Shown piece by piece: positions 9,905 to 20,000 of a DNA stretch of 64,000 bases. How positions within the stretch are numbered: position 1 is the stretch's first letter; each line of letters opens with the position of its first letter. The stretch is from Metaphire vulgaris (lineage: Eukaryota > Annelida > Clitellata > Crassiclitellata > Megascolecidae), in the NCBI GenBank assembly GCA_018105865.1, contig CM030836.1, forward strand, positions 7,727,192 to 7,791,191, in the 5' to 3' direction. The position numbers and the translations under genes are program-made. The notes under the pieces were generated by a model that was not told the DNA's origin, ran no database searches, and saw only the letters and a list, made by a program, of their open reading frames with translations.

Positions 9905-12245
9905 AGCAACTCCTCATCAATTAATTTCTCCTCATTTGAATGTTCATCTGTCACTCTCAATCTTCCTCTCTCAAAACTAACTATTTTTAACATTTACCGC
10001 CCCCCAACATCATCAAAATATTCAACCTCATTCACGACATTCCTCGATGAATTTTCCTCCTTTTTAGGCTCTGCAGCAACAACTCCACATGAGTTCTTAA
10101 TTACCGGTGATTTTAATGTACATGTTGATAAGTGTGATGATCCCAACTCTATCCAATTCATACAACTGCTCACTCAGACTAACCTCACGCAACACATATC
10201 TCTTCCTACTCACACTTTTGGACATACTTTAGACTTGCTCATCACGTCTTCTTCTTCATCACTATCTCCAATTTCAGCAATTAGCCAATTCTCTCCTTCT
10301 GATCATTTTCCCATCTTCTCCATTTTAAGTATCTGCTCGCCAACTCCTCCACCTCGTGGCACCTACTCATTCCGCCGTCTTAACAAAATTGACGTAGCCT
10401 TGTTCTGTGACAACATTAAATCATCTGAACTAATTATTAACCCCACTTCTCTGCCGTCACTGATCAATAAATACAATTCTGTGTTATCCAGTCTTCTTGA
10501 TAAACATGCTCCTATCATCACAAGACCTATTTCATCACACAACAGCAAACCCTGGTATAACTCTTTCATTCATGCTTACAAGTCATTTCGTAGACGTCTT
10601 GAACGAACATACCATAGAACACATTCTCCATCTGACCTTTTAAATCTTCGTTCCGCCACCAACCGCTACCATAATCTCCCTTACATCTGCCAAAAAGAAG
10701 TACTATTCTAACATCATTTCAACAAATAGCTCAAACCCACGTAAGCTCTGGAAAACCGTAAATGATCTTTTCCATCGCAAAGAATCAAAACCTCTCCTCA
10801 ATCCATTTCTCTGTCAGAACTTGCTGAATCTTTTGCTAATTTCTTCTCTGCAAAAATCTCTAAGATTCGCAGTGTCCTTAAGTCTTTCACTATTACTCAA
10901 ACCACCTCTCCTCATTACCCTTCTCCCCACAACCCCATGCAATTTATCCAGCTTCACTCCTACAACTGAAGAAGAGGTATCCAAACTTCTACTATCCTTG
11001 CCAAACAAACAATGTGACCTAGATCCCATACCTACTTCTTTACTCAAACAGTGTGCCATCGTGCTTACGCCTATCATAACTAGAATCATTAACCTCTCTC
11101 TTACCTCAGGCACTTTCCCATCTTCATTCAAAAACTCTTTTGTCACTCCTCTCCTAAAAAGCCTGGTCTTGACAGAGAAGATCTTAATAACTATCGCCCC
11201 ATCTCAAATCTTTCACTTCTATCAAAACTTACTGAGAAAATTGTGCTTTCCAGACTGACCGAACACCTTTCAAATAACTCGCTATATAATGCTCATCAGT
11301 CTGCCTACACTAAACATCACTCAACTGAAACCGTTCTCGCCTACATTCATGATAGACTCTTAACATAATCGGTCTCCGACAAGTTACTGGCCTTTGTCTC
11401 CTTGACCTCTCTGCTGCATTTGATACTATAGATCACAAAATTCTGCTCGAACGACTCTCTCTTTGGTTTGGAATATCTGAAATAGCTCACAACTGGTTTT
11501 CATCTTATCTTAAATCCCGGTCTTTTCAAGTGTCCTGTCTTAGCCAAATTTCTCTATCTCACGCTGTAGATTTTGGAGTGCCTCAAGGATCTGTTCTTGG
11601 GCCTGTACTGTTCAGCCTTTACACCACACCACTCTCATCTTTAATCAATTCCCTCAATTTAAATCACCAACTCTATGCTGATGACACTCAGCTATTCCTT
11701 TCCTTCTCACCTCTTTCATTCAATGCTTCTATTATTGAGCTTGAATCTGCATTCTCATCAATCTCTGCTTGGATGTCATCTAATCTCCTCGCTCTTAACC
11801 CTTCTAAGACAGAGTTTCTTTTAATTGGACTACCCCAACAACTCAAAAAAATTGACAATCCTAAACTAGTTTTGGCTTCTGACACCACAATAATCCCTGT
11901 TCCAACTGCTAGAAATCTAGGATTCAAATTTGATTCTTTTCTAAACTTGAATCACAAATTTCCCAATTATCAAAAGCCTGCTATGTTCATATTCGTGACC
12001 TCGCCGCCTACGTCCTTGCCTAGATACTAAAACTGCCTCCACAATTGCCACTTCAATAGTCCACTCCAAATTAGATTATTGTAACTCCCTCTACTATAAC
12101 CTTCCCAAAGCCTCTATCAACAAATTGCAATCAATACAAAATGCACTTGCTCGTGCTGTTACTAAGTCACCTAAATTCTCCCATATTTCCCCCATACTAA
12201 AATCATTACATTGGCTTAAAATAACTGAACGTATCCAATATAAGA
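9905..12245 (+). pseudogene. L2-type ORF2 remnant: endonuclease and reverse transcriptase
   Basis: Conceptual translation moves between frames. Endonuclease motifs are near 10100 (GDFN) and 10300 (SDH). The RT palm motif YADD is at about 11676 and the fingers motif FDTIDH at about 11420. No intact frame exceeds about 170 codons, whereas an intact ORF2 would be about 900 residues or more. Confidence 0.85.
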
Positions 12246-12248
12246 TAA

Positions 12249-13889
12249 CACTAGTCAACAAAATAAAAAAAATTTTCTGTCACAGAAATGAAAAAGTCTG
12301 ATTCTATTACAGTTTTTTGCAAGGAATTCAGATATGTACTTAGAAATTCTCCATCACGTAACATTTTTCAGTGACACGTAGTTTAAATTTCTACTATATT
12401 TCTCATATAACATTATATGTGTTATATGAATATTGTAACCTGCAGTCTCCTAAAAGGTAGTTGTATATGATTTTCTACGATATTGTACCTCAGGAACATC
12501 CCTTTTAAGAGTCCAACAATAGTCTGCTAGCATAATGGAGCTCCACTTGCCCTGGTACCTATTTTCCATTACTGAAATGTCCTGATGAAACCTTTCTCCA
12601 TGTTCATCGCTTACTGCTCCTAGATTTGCAGGAAAATAATCCAGGTGTGAATGCAAAAAGTGCATTTTTAAGACATGTTACATCCCATTTCAATAGAGTA
12701 TCCATTAATTTTGTGCAGTTGGCTGCCTTGTTATTTCCCAAGAAGTCGCGACAAACAATCTTAAAGGAAATCCATGCAGCTCTTTCAGTGTCATTCAACT
12801 GAGCATCAAAGTTTTCATCTTTCATCAGTTTTCTAATATTAGGCCCTACAAAAATCCTTCTTTGATTTTCACACTCACTTATTTGTGGAAATGTATTTCT
12901 AAGATATGCAAATCCTAGTCCACTTCTATCCATGGCTTTTACAAAGTTCTTCACGAGACCCAACTTTATATGGAGAGGAGGTAGATATACTTTATTCGGC
13001 TCCACAAGTGGATCATGAATATTTTTTGCCTCATACTTTTTTCTGCCTCATGGCAGATGGTAAATTTGGGTAATTGACAGTTTGTTGTGATTTGGAAGTA
13101 ATGCCTGCAATGTTTGTAAGGCAAAAGTAACAGTATGTCAAGTGATCTCTTGGTTCCCGCCAGATCATTGAAACAGCAAACTTCATGTGTCTAACACCCT
13201 TGACCCAACCTGTTAGGAGTCTGACACAGGTTATACAGCTGAAATGAGAGGCCCTGTATTTGTCCTAATCGCCAATTTCACATCCAAAGTACAGCTTATA
13301 ACATGTCTTAACAAGCGGAGTAAAACGCCTTCTTTGCTTCTTAAAAGTAACATCACCGCAAATGTAGCAAAAGGAATCTGGATGATTAGTACACTTTCTA
13401 GGCATTTCAAAATGACTAAAAAGAACAAATAACCCTTAAATTATATTAACTAAGTGCTCTATATTAAATAGATTTAGGCAAGCTCACACCAGATGGGGCT
13501 TATTTCAAGCAATATAATACAAGTCACACTTGCTCATATCAGAATAGAACACACAATTCATGACCCATCGTTTTCTGCTTGTATCAGCCAGACAAATAGA
13601 ACAAAGGGCCTGGATATATTATAACAACATGACTCAACATTTCTGCTGTGGCTGACAACATACAATAATATATTATAATTGGTTATGATGAAATTTTTTT
13701 GTATACTACCTCGGTTTACTGAAATAAAATTGCATTGGCTATTTCACAGTAAGGTATATTCTTTAATAGACGATATCTCCTGAAGTATGGGTGATGGAAA
13801 AATTCTGATTACATATTTGGAAACTACGTGAAAAACTACATATGGAACAGACCAGAGCGATTCTGTGACAAAAATTGTGTTTACCAGTG
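12249..13889 (-). mobile_element. CACTA-like DNA transposon, 1641 bp, 3-bp TSD TAA
   Basis: Termini CACTAGTCAACA and (reverse complement of the right end) CACTGGTAAACACAAT are inverted repeats that both run into TTCTGTCACAGAA or TTTTGTCACAGAA. TAA is duplicated at 12246-12248 and 13890-13892. Removing the element and one TAA restores AAGATAATAAC, exactly the uninterrupted LINE sequence at about 38742. CAC ends with a 3-bp TSD fit the CACTA/Chapaev-Mirage group; the superfamily is inferred from these termini only. Confidence 0.85.
12450..13405 (-). pseudogene. Broken zinc-ribbon protein of the CACTA-like element
   Basis: The reading starts at the ATG at 13405 (MPRKCTNHPDSFCYICGDVT) and resembles an uncharacterised, transposon-linked protein family I recall from invertebrates. 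Visible marks: CxxC pairs in the N-terminus, then MIWREPRDHLTYCYFC, VNYPNLPSAMR, YLPPLHIKLGLVKNFVKAMD, and near the end GERFHQDISVMENRYQGKW with LADYCWTLKRD. A stop interrupts the reading after CEIGD and at least two frameshifts follow. The conserved HxH/D-rich end could be part of a nuclease or transposase fold; that is inference. Confidence 0.65.
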
Positions 13890-14419
13890 TAATAACACTT
13901 ACACATAGCTCACTTCAGTCATCAAAACCTGTCTACCTTAGGTCACTATTAGCCCCTCAGCCTCCTCGACCCACACGTTCGTCATCTCATCTCACTCTGT
14001 CACGCCCGCTAAATCAATCATCCCTGAAAATTTGCAATCGTGCCTTCTCATACGCTGCACCTGAACTCTGGAACTCGATCCCAGCTTCCCTTCGCACACT
14101 TGGACACTTTAAAACAATAAAATCTGATTCCTCATTTCCTATAATTCCTGCACTATCTCCTCAAGTCTTCAGGTCTAAGCTTAAATCCTTCCTGTTTCTT
14201 AAATCATTTCCGCCATAGCTGTAACAACCTAGCCTCACTGCCCTTCGGATATTGACTATTGCCTGGCTGATCCCACACCTTTCCTATAGCTATTTTAAGA
14301 GAGGCTGAGCGCCTAAGAATAAGCAGCTACTGTTGTGCTGCTTTCCAAGGCGCTATAGAAATCCACGAGATTTTACTTTACTTACTTACTTTACTTACTT
14401 TTCACGACAACATATTTGT

Positions 14420-14532
14420 GCCAAATGTGTGAGACAGCATTTTCGACACTTACACTATGAAGACGTTATGTTAACTCAACTTAACTGTTAACTGTGATGA
14501 TGTGATCCTGGTACTGGTCCAGACTTGTCGTT
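14420..14532 (+). pseudogene. hAT fossil, continuation after the L2 LINE
   Basis: The frame CETAFSTLTL is the next conserved block of the hATC domain that broke off before the LINE insertion, followed by a stop. This shows the L2 element landed inside the hAT copy that starts at 8849. Confidence 0.6.
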
Positions 14533-14630
14533 GAAAGTAAGTAAGTAAGCAAGCAAAATCTCGTTAATTCCATAGCGCTTTCAAAAGCGGCGACGCAGCA
14601 GCTCCATATTCCTATAGGTGCTTATAGCTA
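14533..14630 (-). repeat. L2 LINE 3' end, reverse orientation
   Basis: GTAAGTAAGTAAGC then AAAATCTCGTTAATTCCATAGCGCTTT is the reverse complement of the 3' terminus at about 14345-14400. Confidence 0.7.
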
Positions 14631-14638
14631 ATGTGAAA

Positions 14639-15039
14639 GGGGCTGTCCAATTAATTATGTCAACAATTTTTGGGCATTTTTGACCCCTCCCACCCCTTGT
14701 CAACAACTGTCAACTTTCAGTTAACCCCCCATAATTACGTCAAAAACTTTTGACCTCCCCCAGATCAATGATAGGTCCCAATAACAAGGTTAATATTTTG
14801 CGATGATGACCATTTTCCCCTTTTTTTGCTCGTCGAGTGTCAAAATGTGATGGTTATGACCTTTTTGTCACGCTTTTTCCATTATAATAGGTAGTATTCC
14901 ATGAAATTTCCTAGTTTTTGATTATTTGTAAAAAGTGAAATTGTTGACGTCAGCTTCTCTTGACCTCCCTTCCCTCTGTCAACAACTGTCAAACTTTTTC
15001 AACCCCCCTAAATTGTTGACGTAATTAATGGACAGCCCC
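14639..15039. mobile_element. GGGGCTGTCC-type foldback MITE, copy 1
   Basis: The ends are inverted repeats of about 30 bases: GGGGCTGTCCAATTAATTATG at the left, CGTAATTAATGGACAGCCCC at the right, each next to CAACAATTT and poly-C/G runs. There is no coding capacity. The interior matches the neighbouring copy at 15152-15550 in reverse orientation. No TSD is evident. Confidence 0.8.
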
Positions 15040-15151
15040 TTTACTTTCTCCCCTAAAAGCCTTGACAAACAAAACATCTCGTCATATCTCTTTCTTCTAT
15101 TATTTATAAATCCTTTAAATCCTCATAAGCCAAAAAATTAAAAACACTTAA

Positions 15152-15550
15152 GGGCTACATGTCCATTAATTACGTCAACATTTAGGGAGAGGGCCGGGTT
15201 TGAAAAAGTTTGACAGTTGTTGACAGAGGAGGGGGGTCAAGAGAAGTTGACGTCAACAATTTCACTTTTTACAAATAATCAAAAATAGGAAATTTCATGG
15301 AATACTATACTTATTACAATGGAAAAAAGCATGGCAAAAAAGTCATCACCACCGCGTATATACATTTTGACACTCGATGAGAAAAAGGGGGATTAAATGG
15401 TCATCACCACCAAAAATAATAGCCTTGTTATTGGAACCTGTCATTGATCTTGGGGGGGGGAGGGGGGTAAGTGAAAGTTGACAGTTGTTGACAAAGGGGA
15501 GGGTGTCAAAAATTGCCCAAAAATTGTTGACATAATTAATGGACAGCCCC
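15152..15550. mobile_element. GGGGCTGTCC-type foldback MITE, copy 2 (inverted)
   Basis: A reverse-complement relative of the copy 110 bases to the left, ending ATAATTAATGGACAGCCCC. The two make a large inverted pair that could extrude as a cruciform. The flank from 15560 carries the recurrent box GACCTTTTTTGCTTGTCAG. Confidence 0.8.
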
Positions 15551-15940
15551 AAAGGCAATGAGGACCTTTTTTGCTTGTCAGGGTTTTTCAGAGACAAATT
15601 TTTCCTCTTGTCACAACTTTTATATCGGGAAAATCTGCACCCTGCTGAAAATTCGTTCCGACGTTCCTGGGCAATAGGAAACTAATAAATTTGAACATAG
15701 GCCAAATTTAACCGATTTTACAAAAACTATTAACCGAAAATGTAATAATTAAGAAATCAATAAATCAATAATGGCAGTGAAACATGGATGTGGAGCAAAC
15801 ACAAAATAAATATCGTGCTTTTATGTGGCTTAGACAAATGGACCTATGTAGGACAGTCTGACAGATACTTTATTGAGTTGTTTTTGGTGTAATCAGTCAA
15901 AATCACCCACCAGCTGCTGTCTACACTAGCGCTTGATAAT

Positions 15941-16905
15941 CAGCGATGCCAGTGCTGGGCTTTTTTCCCCAGATCTGGGCTTTTCGGACCTCGTCTGGGG
16001 AGCTGGGCTTTTTTGCTGAAATCTGGGCTTTTTAAAAAAGTTCTTGAAAATGCATTTGTTTTAGTGAATCTCAGTCATTTCCGTTGAGCCGTTGTCTCAA
16101 TTTGCCTGAGCTTGTCTCAAGTTCTCAAATCTCAAGTGTCTGTCCCGTAATTACTCCCGTTGTACTCCCGCTGTGACCTAAGTCACCTAACTGACGTTGA
16201 CACGTTGTCCGTTGGACCTGTCACCTGCAGAGCTGCAGGGCCTTAATGGAGGGTGGCTACAGGGTCTTAATGGAGTGTTGCTATGTAAAGGGTCTGGGTC
16301 ACATACCGGTTTGCTGGATTTTTGTATCGGATTACCTGAGGAATGTAGTGAATCTAGTGATGAGTTGATGACTTGATGATCTAGTTTATTGTATCTGCTG
16401 CTGGTGGGCAGTGGTGACTGCTCCTGACACTCTAGTTCGAGGGGTGGGGGTGGGGCGAAGACAGGAACGAGGCGGGAATGATTAGGACTTACCGGTGACT
16501 GTTCCAATGTCCAGACTCCCGTGTTAAACCTACCTAGCCCTAACCCAAACTGCCAATAGCAATGCATTATGAAGATTGAACATTTTACACATGTGATGTC
16601 ACTGATGTTACATGAATACATGATATTATATCACTGACAGTCTGACACTTTTTCAATTTCCAGAGTTCGTTTCTAACTTTCTCATATGATTATATTACGC
16701 TGTTATTCGAATATTTCAGTTTAATTGAGTCTATAATTTTGATTGTTAAATAAATACATAGACCGACAGTACATTTTTAATGATTTTTATATAGCAGTGA
16801 GTCCCAGTGACGAAAGATTAGAGTCTGTTTTGCAAATCTGGGCTTTTCTGGGCTTTTTTTAAGACGCCATCTGGGCTTTTTTCAAAAAGTTGACTGGCAT
16901 CACTG
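15941..16905. mobile_element. hAT MITE, 965 bp, 8-bp TSD, abutting the CKS1 promoter
   Basis: TTGATAAT is duplicated at 15933-15940 and 16906-16913. Ends are CAGCGATGCCAGT and the inverted ACTGGCATCACTG. Repeated CTGGGCTTTTTT words lie near both ends. No transposase is visible; the open frame at 16187-16621 (minus) has no recognisable domain. The right end lies 113 bases before the CKS1 start codon. Confidence 0.9.
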
Positions 16906-16906
16906 T

Positions 16907-17018
16907 TGATAATTGGTCGGTGCAGTTGTTGATTGGTCCTCAACTGAAGCGCGCAATAAGCGAAAGGCTGTTTTCTTAACCAAGTGCATTTCGCAAGAAT
17001 CTCAGAAATTCGCATCAA
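16907..17018 (+). promoter_or_regulatory. Compact CKS1 promoter with paired CCAAT boxes
   Basis: Two inverted CCAAT boxes (ATTGG at 16912-16916 and 16932-16936) lie 20 bases apart, followed by GCGCGCAAT (16949-16957), an E2F-like site in reverse. Paired NF-Y boxes and an E2F site are typical of cell-cycle genes. The first ATTGG overlaps the TSD of the MITE to its left, so little promoter remains upstream. Factor binding is inferred. Confidence 0.5.
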
Positions 17019-20000
17019 ATGTCGCACAAGGACATCTACTATTCTGACAAATATACGGACGATGAATACGAATACAGGTAAACGGCGAATTCGTCAGCAG
17101 AAACTCATCGGATTTTAGTAATGAACGATGACCCCAGACCTTTGGTGGTGGTGGTTGATGACCCTCCTCTACTGGCAATTTTTGAGACGGGACATTCAGC
17201 CGTCGTGCTCAAGGAAACCGTCGGAATTATTATTTAAGCATTACTAAGCGGGTAAAACTAATTTTAGCGTTCTAAATTACCACACTGAATTTTAGCGTTC
17301 TAAATTATTTCAATCATTTAGAAATAATACAATTATTTTTTAAAAAACACAGTAACTTCCAATAGTCACGAAATTTCAAATAACGCTGTTTAGTCGCGAA
17401 ACTACGCTCAAAAATGCGAGAACACATCTTCACCATTGAGAACTGAGCACCTGTATTGAAATTCTGAAATGCAAGAGGGGAACAAAGTGCGGCTTGTTCC
17501 AATCTGTCTGCGAAGCTTGCACTTAGCCCTCATCTATAAATTTTCAATGCTTTGGGCATGGATATCGGGGTCATCCAGCAACCAGATGTTGATAAATTCT
17601 GCCACCAAGTTCAGCAATGTTGCAATAGGATGCCCAACCGTCAGAGGTAATGTGTGCTGCTGGAAGTATATGTTGTAGTATCAGTGGTTATAAAGTGACA
17701 GCAGGGCAATCTAGAACAACGCAAAGGGAGCATTTACCGGTTCCTCCTTGATGCCCCCAGACACTCAGTGGCCCTACGTCCACTGTCCGCGATGATGCTT
17801 CCTGTGAAAATATTTTTATTCGTCCATCTCAACCACAATAGGAGTTCCATTGCCATCAAAGCCTCCTATCTCTGTGACTTTGTGACTTCTGTTTCAAGGT
17901 GTCTTGCAGGTTGCCTCACAACAGAAATTGAACCAGTCTATGATGGTTCCTTCATTATCAATGTAAGCCTGTCGTGCTGAAAAATTCTGGGCATATATTG
18001 TGCCCAGCAGTTCAAAAGTATAACAATCTGCCTGATGAAAGATGACCTTTTTGTAAAATATGAGCCCTCCCATACACTCATTCAAAAACTGCATGTTTGA
18101 CGTGCCCAAATGTTTACCATCCAATCCTTGTTGGTAGTTCTGCAACTGACATGGAATGTTGCATGTATTGTAAAGGCAGTATTACACAGCAACCTTCATT
18201 TGGCTAACCAGCAAAATGCACTTTCATTATTGGTCATTTCGACCGACAGCCTTGGAATCATCAAAATTTCTCCACATACATGACGTCCGTCCATAATTTC
18301 ATCAGCAGCAACTATTGCTGTTCGATTTGCTCTTGGACGCCTCACCATGATTGAAATACGCAATTAATTATATAGAAATACACAATTAATTCAATAATTC
18401 AGACGTTCAATTCAGATGCGCCTGCCATAATAATTGAAAAACAATGAGTTATATAAGTTAGAATGCCAAAATATACTTCACAATGGCTTGAATAATTTAG
18501 AACACTAAAATACAAGCGAAAGTAAGCAGAAATAATTTAGAACGCTGACCAACAACATATTACAAGTCATTTGCTATTGACATTACCATATAATGATCAG
18601 TGAGGAAGGGATAAATATGGCTGAAATTTCAGTAATCTAATATTCAGGAGATTTTGCTAACCTGACATACACAATAACTGAACTTTTGCTCACAAAACAT
18701 TTTGCCCTCGGGATGTTTAATTTCAACCTGTTCTATTTGCCCATGAACGTTTCGTTACTTGTCTAGTGAAAATACTCACCATAGGAAGATTTTACTGCAT
18801 AACCATTAACAATGAGAATATCAAGCCTCTTCATTATTTACCAGTTTTCAACGTTATTGTAGCAGTGAGGCGAATTACATTTTCATCTAATTCATTCATA
18901 GTGATTTGAGGATATTCAATTTTACTGCTTTTGTTAAAATTTTATTTATTTATTTCCAAGTTTTATTATTATTATCTGATGCTTCCTCAAATTTATTTTG
19001 ATAATAGGTTTTTCTGCTTTTTTCTTAAGGTTTTGAACCTACTATTATAAGTATTGAAAATCTTTTTATTTTCAGGTGAGGGATTACTAATATATTTCTT
19101 ATATAATTTTGATTTAATTATCATAGATCTAAATAAGGCAGGAGTCATCCATGGTTTTTTATATTTTGAATTTTTAGAATCATTTGCTATTAATGGGAAA
19201 GAATTAAAATAAATATTTTGGTAAGAATCGAGAAATATTTTATAGGCTTTATTTGTATCTTGATTTTTGCTTGATTTTGAAACAGCTTCCCAATTTACAG
19301 AGCTTAAATTTATATTATTTGCTGATACAACAATTCTAATAGCTAGTAATCACAATATAAATGAACTAGTATCTCAAAGTAATGATGAACTCATCAAAAT
19401 TTCAACATGGTTACAATATAATAAACTTTTCCTAAACATTGATAAAACAAACTATATCATTTTTCACTCCAGACATAAAATGATACCTACCAATATTATT
19501 AAATTAAAAATAAATAACATAAAAATAGTTCAAATAAATCTACCAAAAAATCTTGGAGTAATAATTGACCAAAATATTAACTGGAAAACCCATACTGAAC
19601 AAGTAGCTCTTAAAATATCTAAAACCATGAGCATAACTAGACATATTATGAAATTTATTAACCAAAATAGCCCTTTTAGAGCTCTATTTTGGACTAATTC
19701 AAAACGTTAAGTGGGTGGGTGCGAGCTAACACTACGTGACGCCTTTTAAAAACTGATATAATAATGGTAAAGAGCTACAGCTAGAGATTTGGGGATAGTG
19801 TCCATGATTATACTACATTACATTTAATGTTAATATATGCCATCAAACAGCAGGGAGATGGCATTATAAAAACGTATCTATATGCAATGTAGCATATTAA
19901 TGATGGCATACTTGTTACCTACTGGTGAGGTGGGTCTATTAAAACGTTTCTAATTGTTAAAAAAGGTAAAGGTAGGTCCTGTACTCGAGTCCGAGCGTTG

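Larger units (their letters stand above)
9888..14402 (+). mobile_element. 5'-truncated L2/CR1-clade LINE, interrupted by a DNA transposon
   Basis: Starts inside the AP-endonuclease domain (LITGDFNVHVD, later SPSDHFPI) and continues with the linker, reverse transcriptase (YRPISNLSLL, DLSAAFDTIDH, GVPQGSVLGP, YADDTQLF) and the C-terminal region (about 13893-14217). It ends in a short 3' UTR, the motif AAGGCGCTATAGAAATCCACGAG, and a (TTAC)n tail. Many frameshifts and stops make it a dead copy. Bases 12249-13889 are a later insertion. Uninterrupted sequence of the same family at 38225-38815 confirms the join. The LINE itself lies inside a hAT fossil. Confidence 0.9.

Noticed and set aside
16187..16621. 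144-codon minus-strand frame in the hAT MITE
   Set aside because: Ser/Pro-rich without any transposase motif and not repeated in related MITEs; treated as chance.
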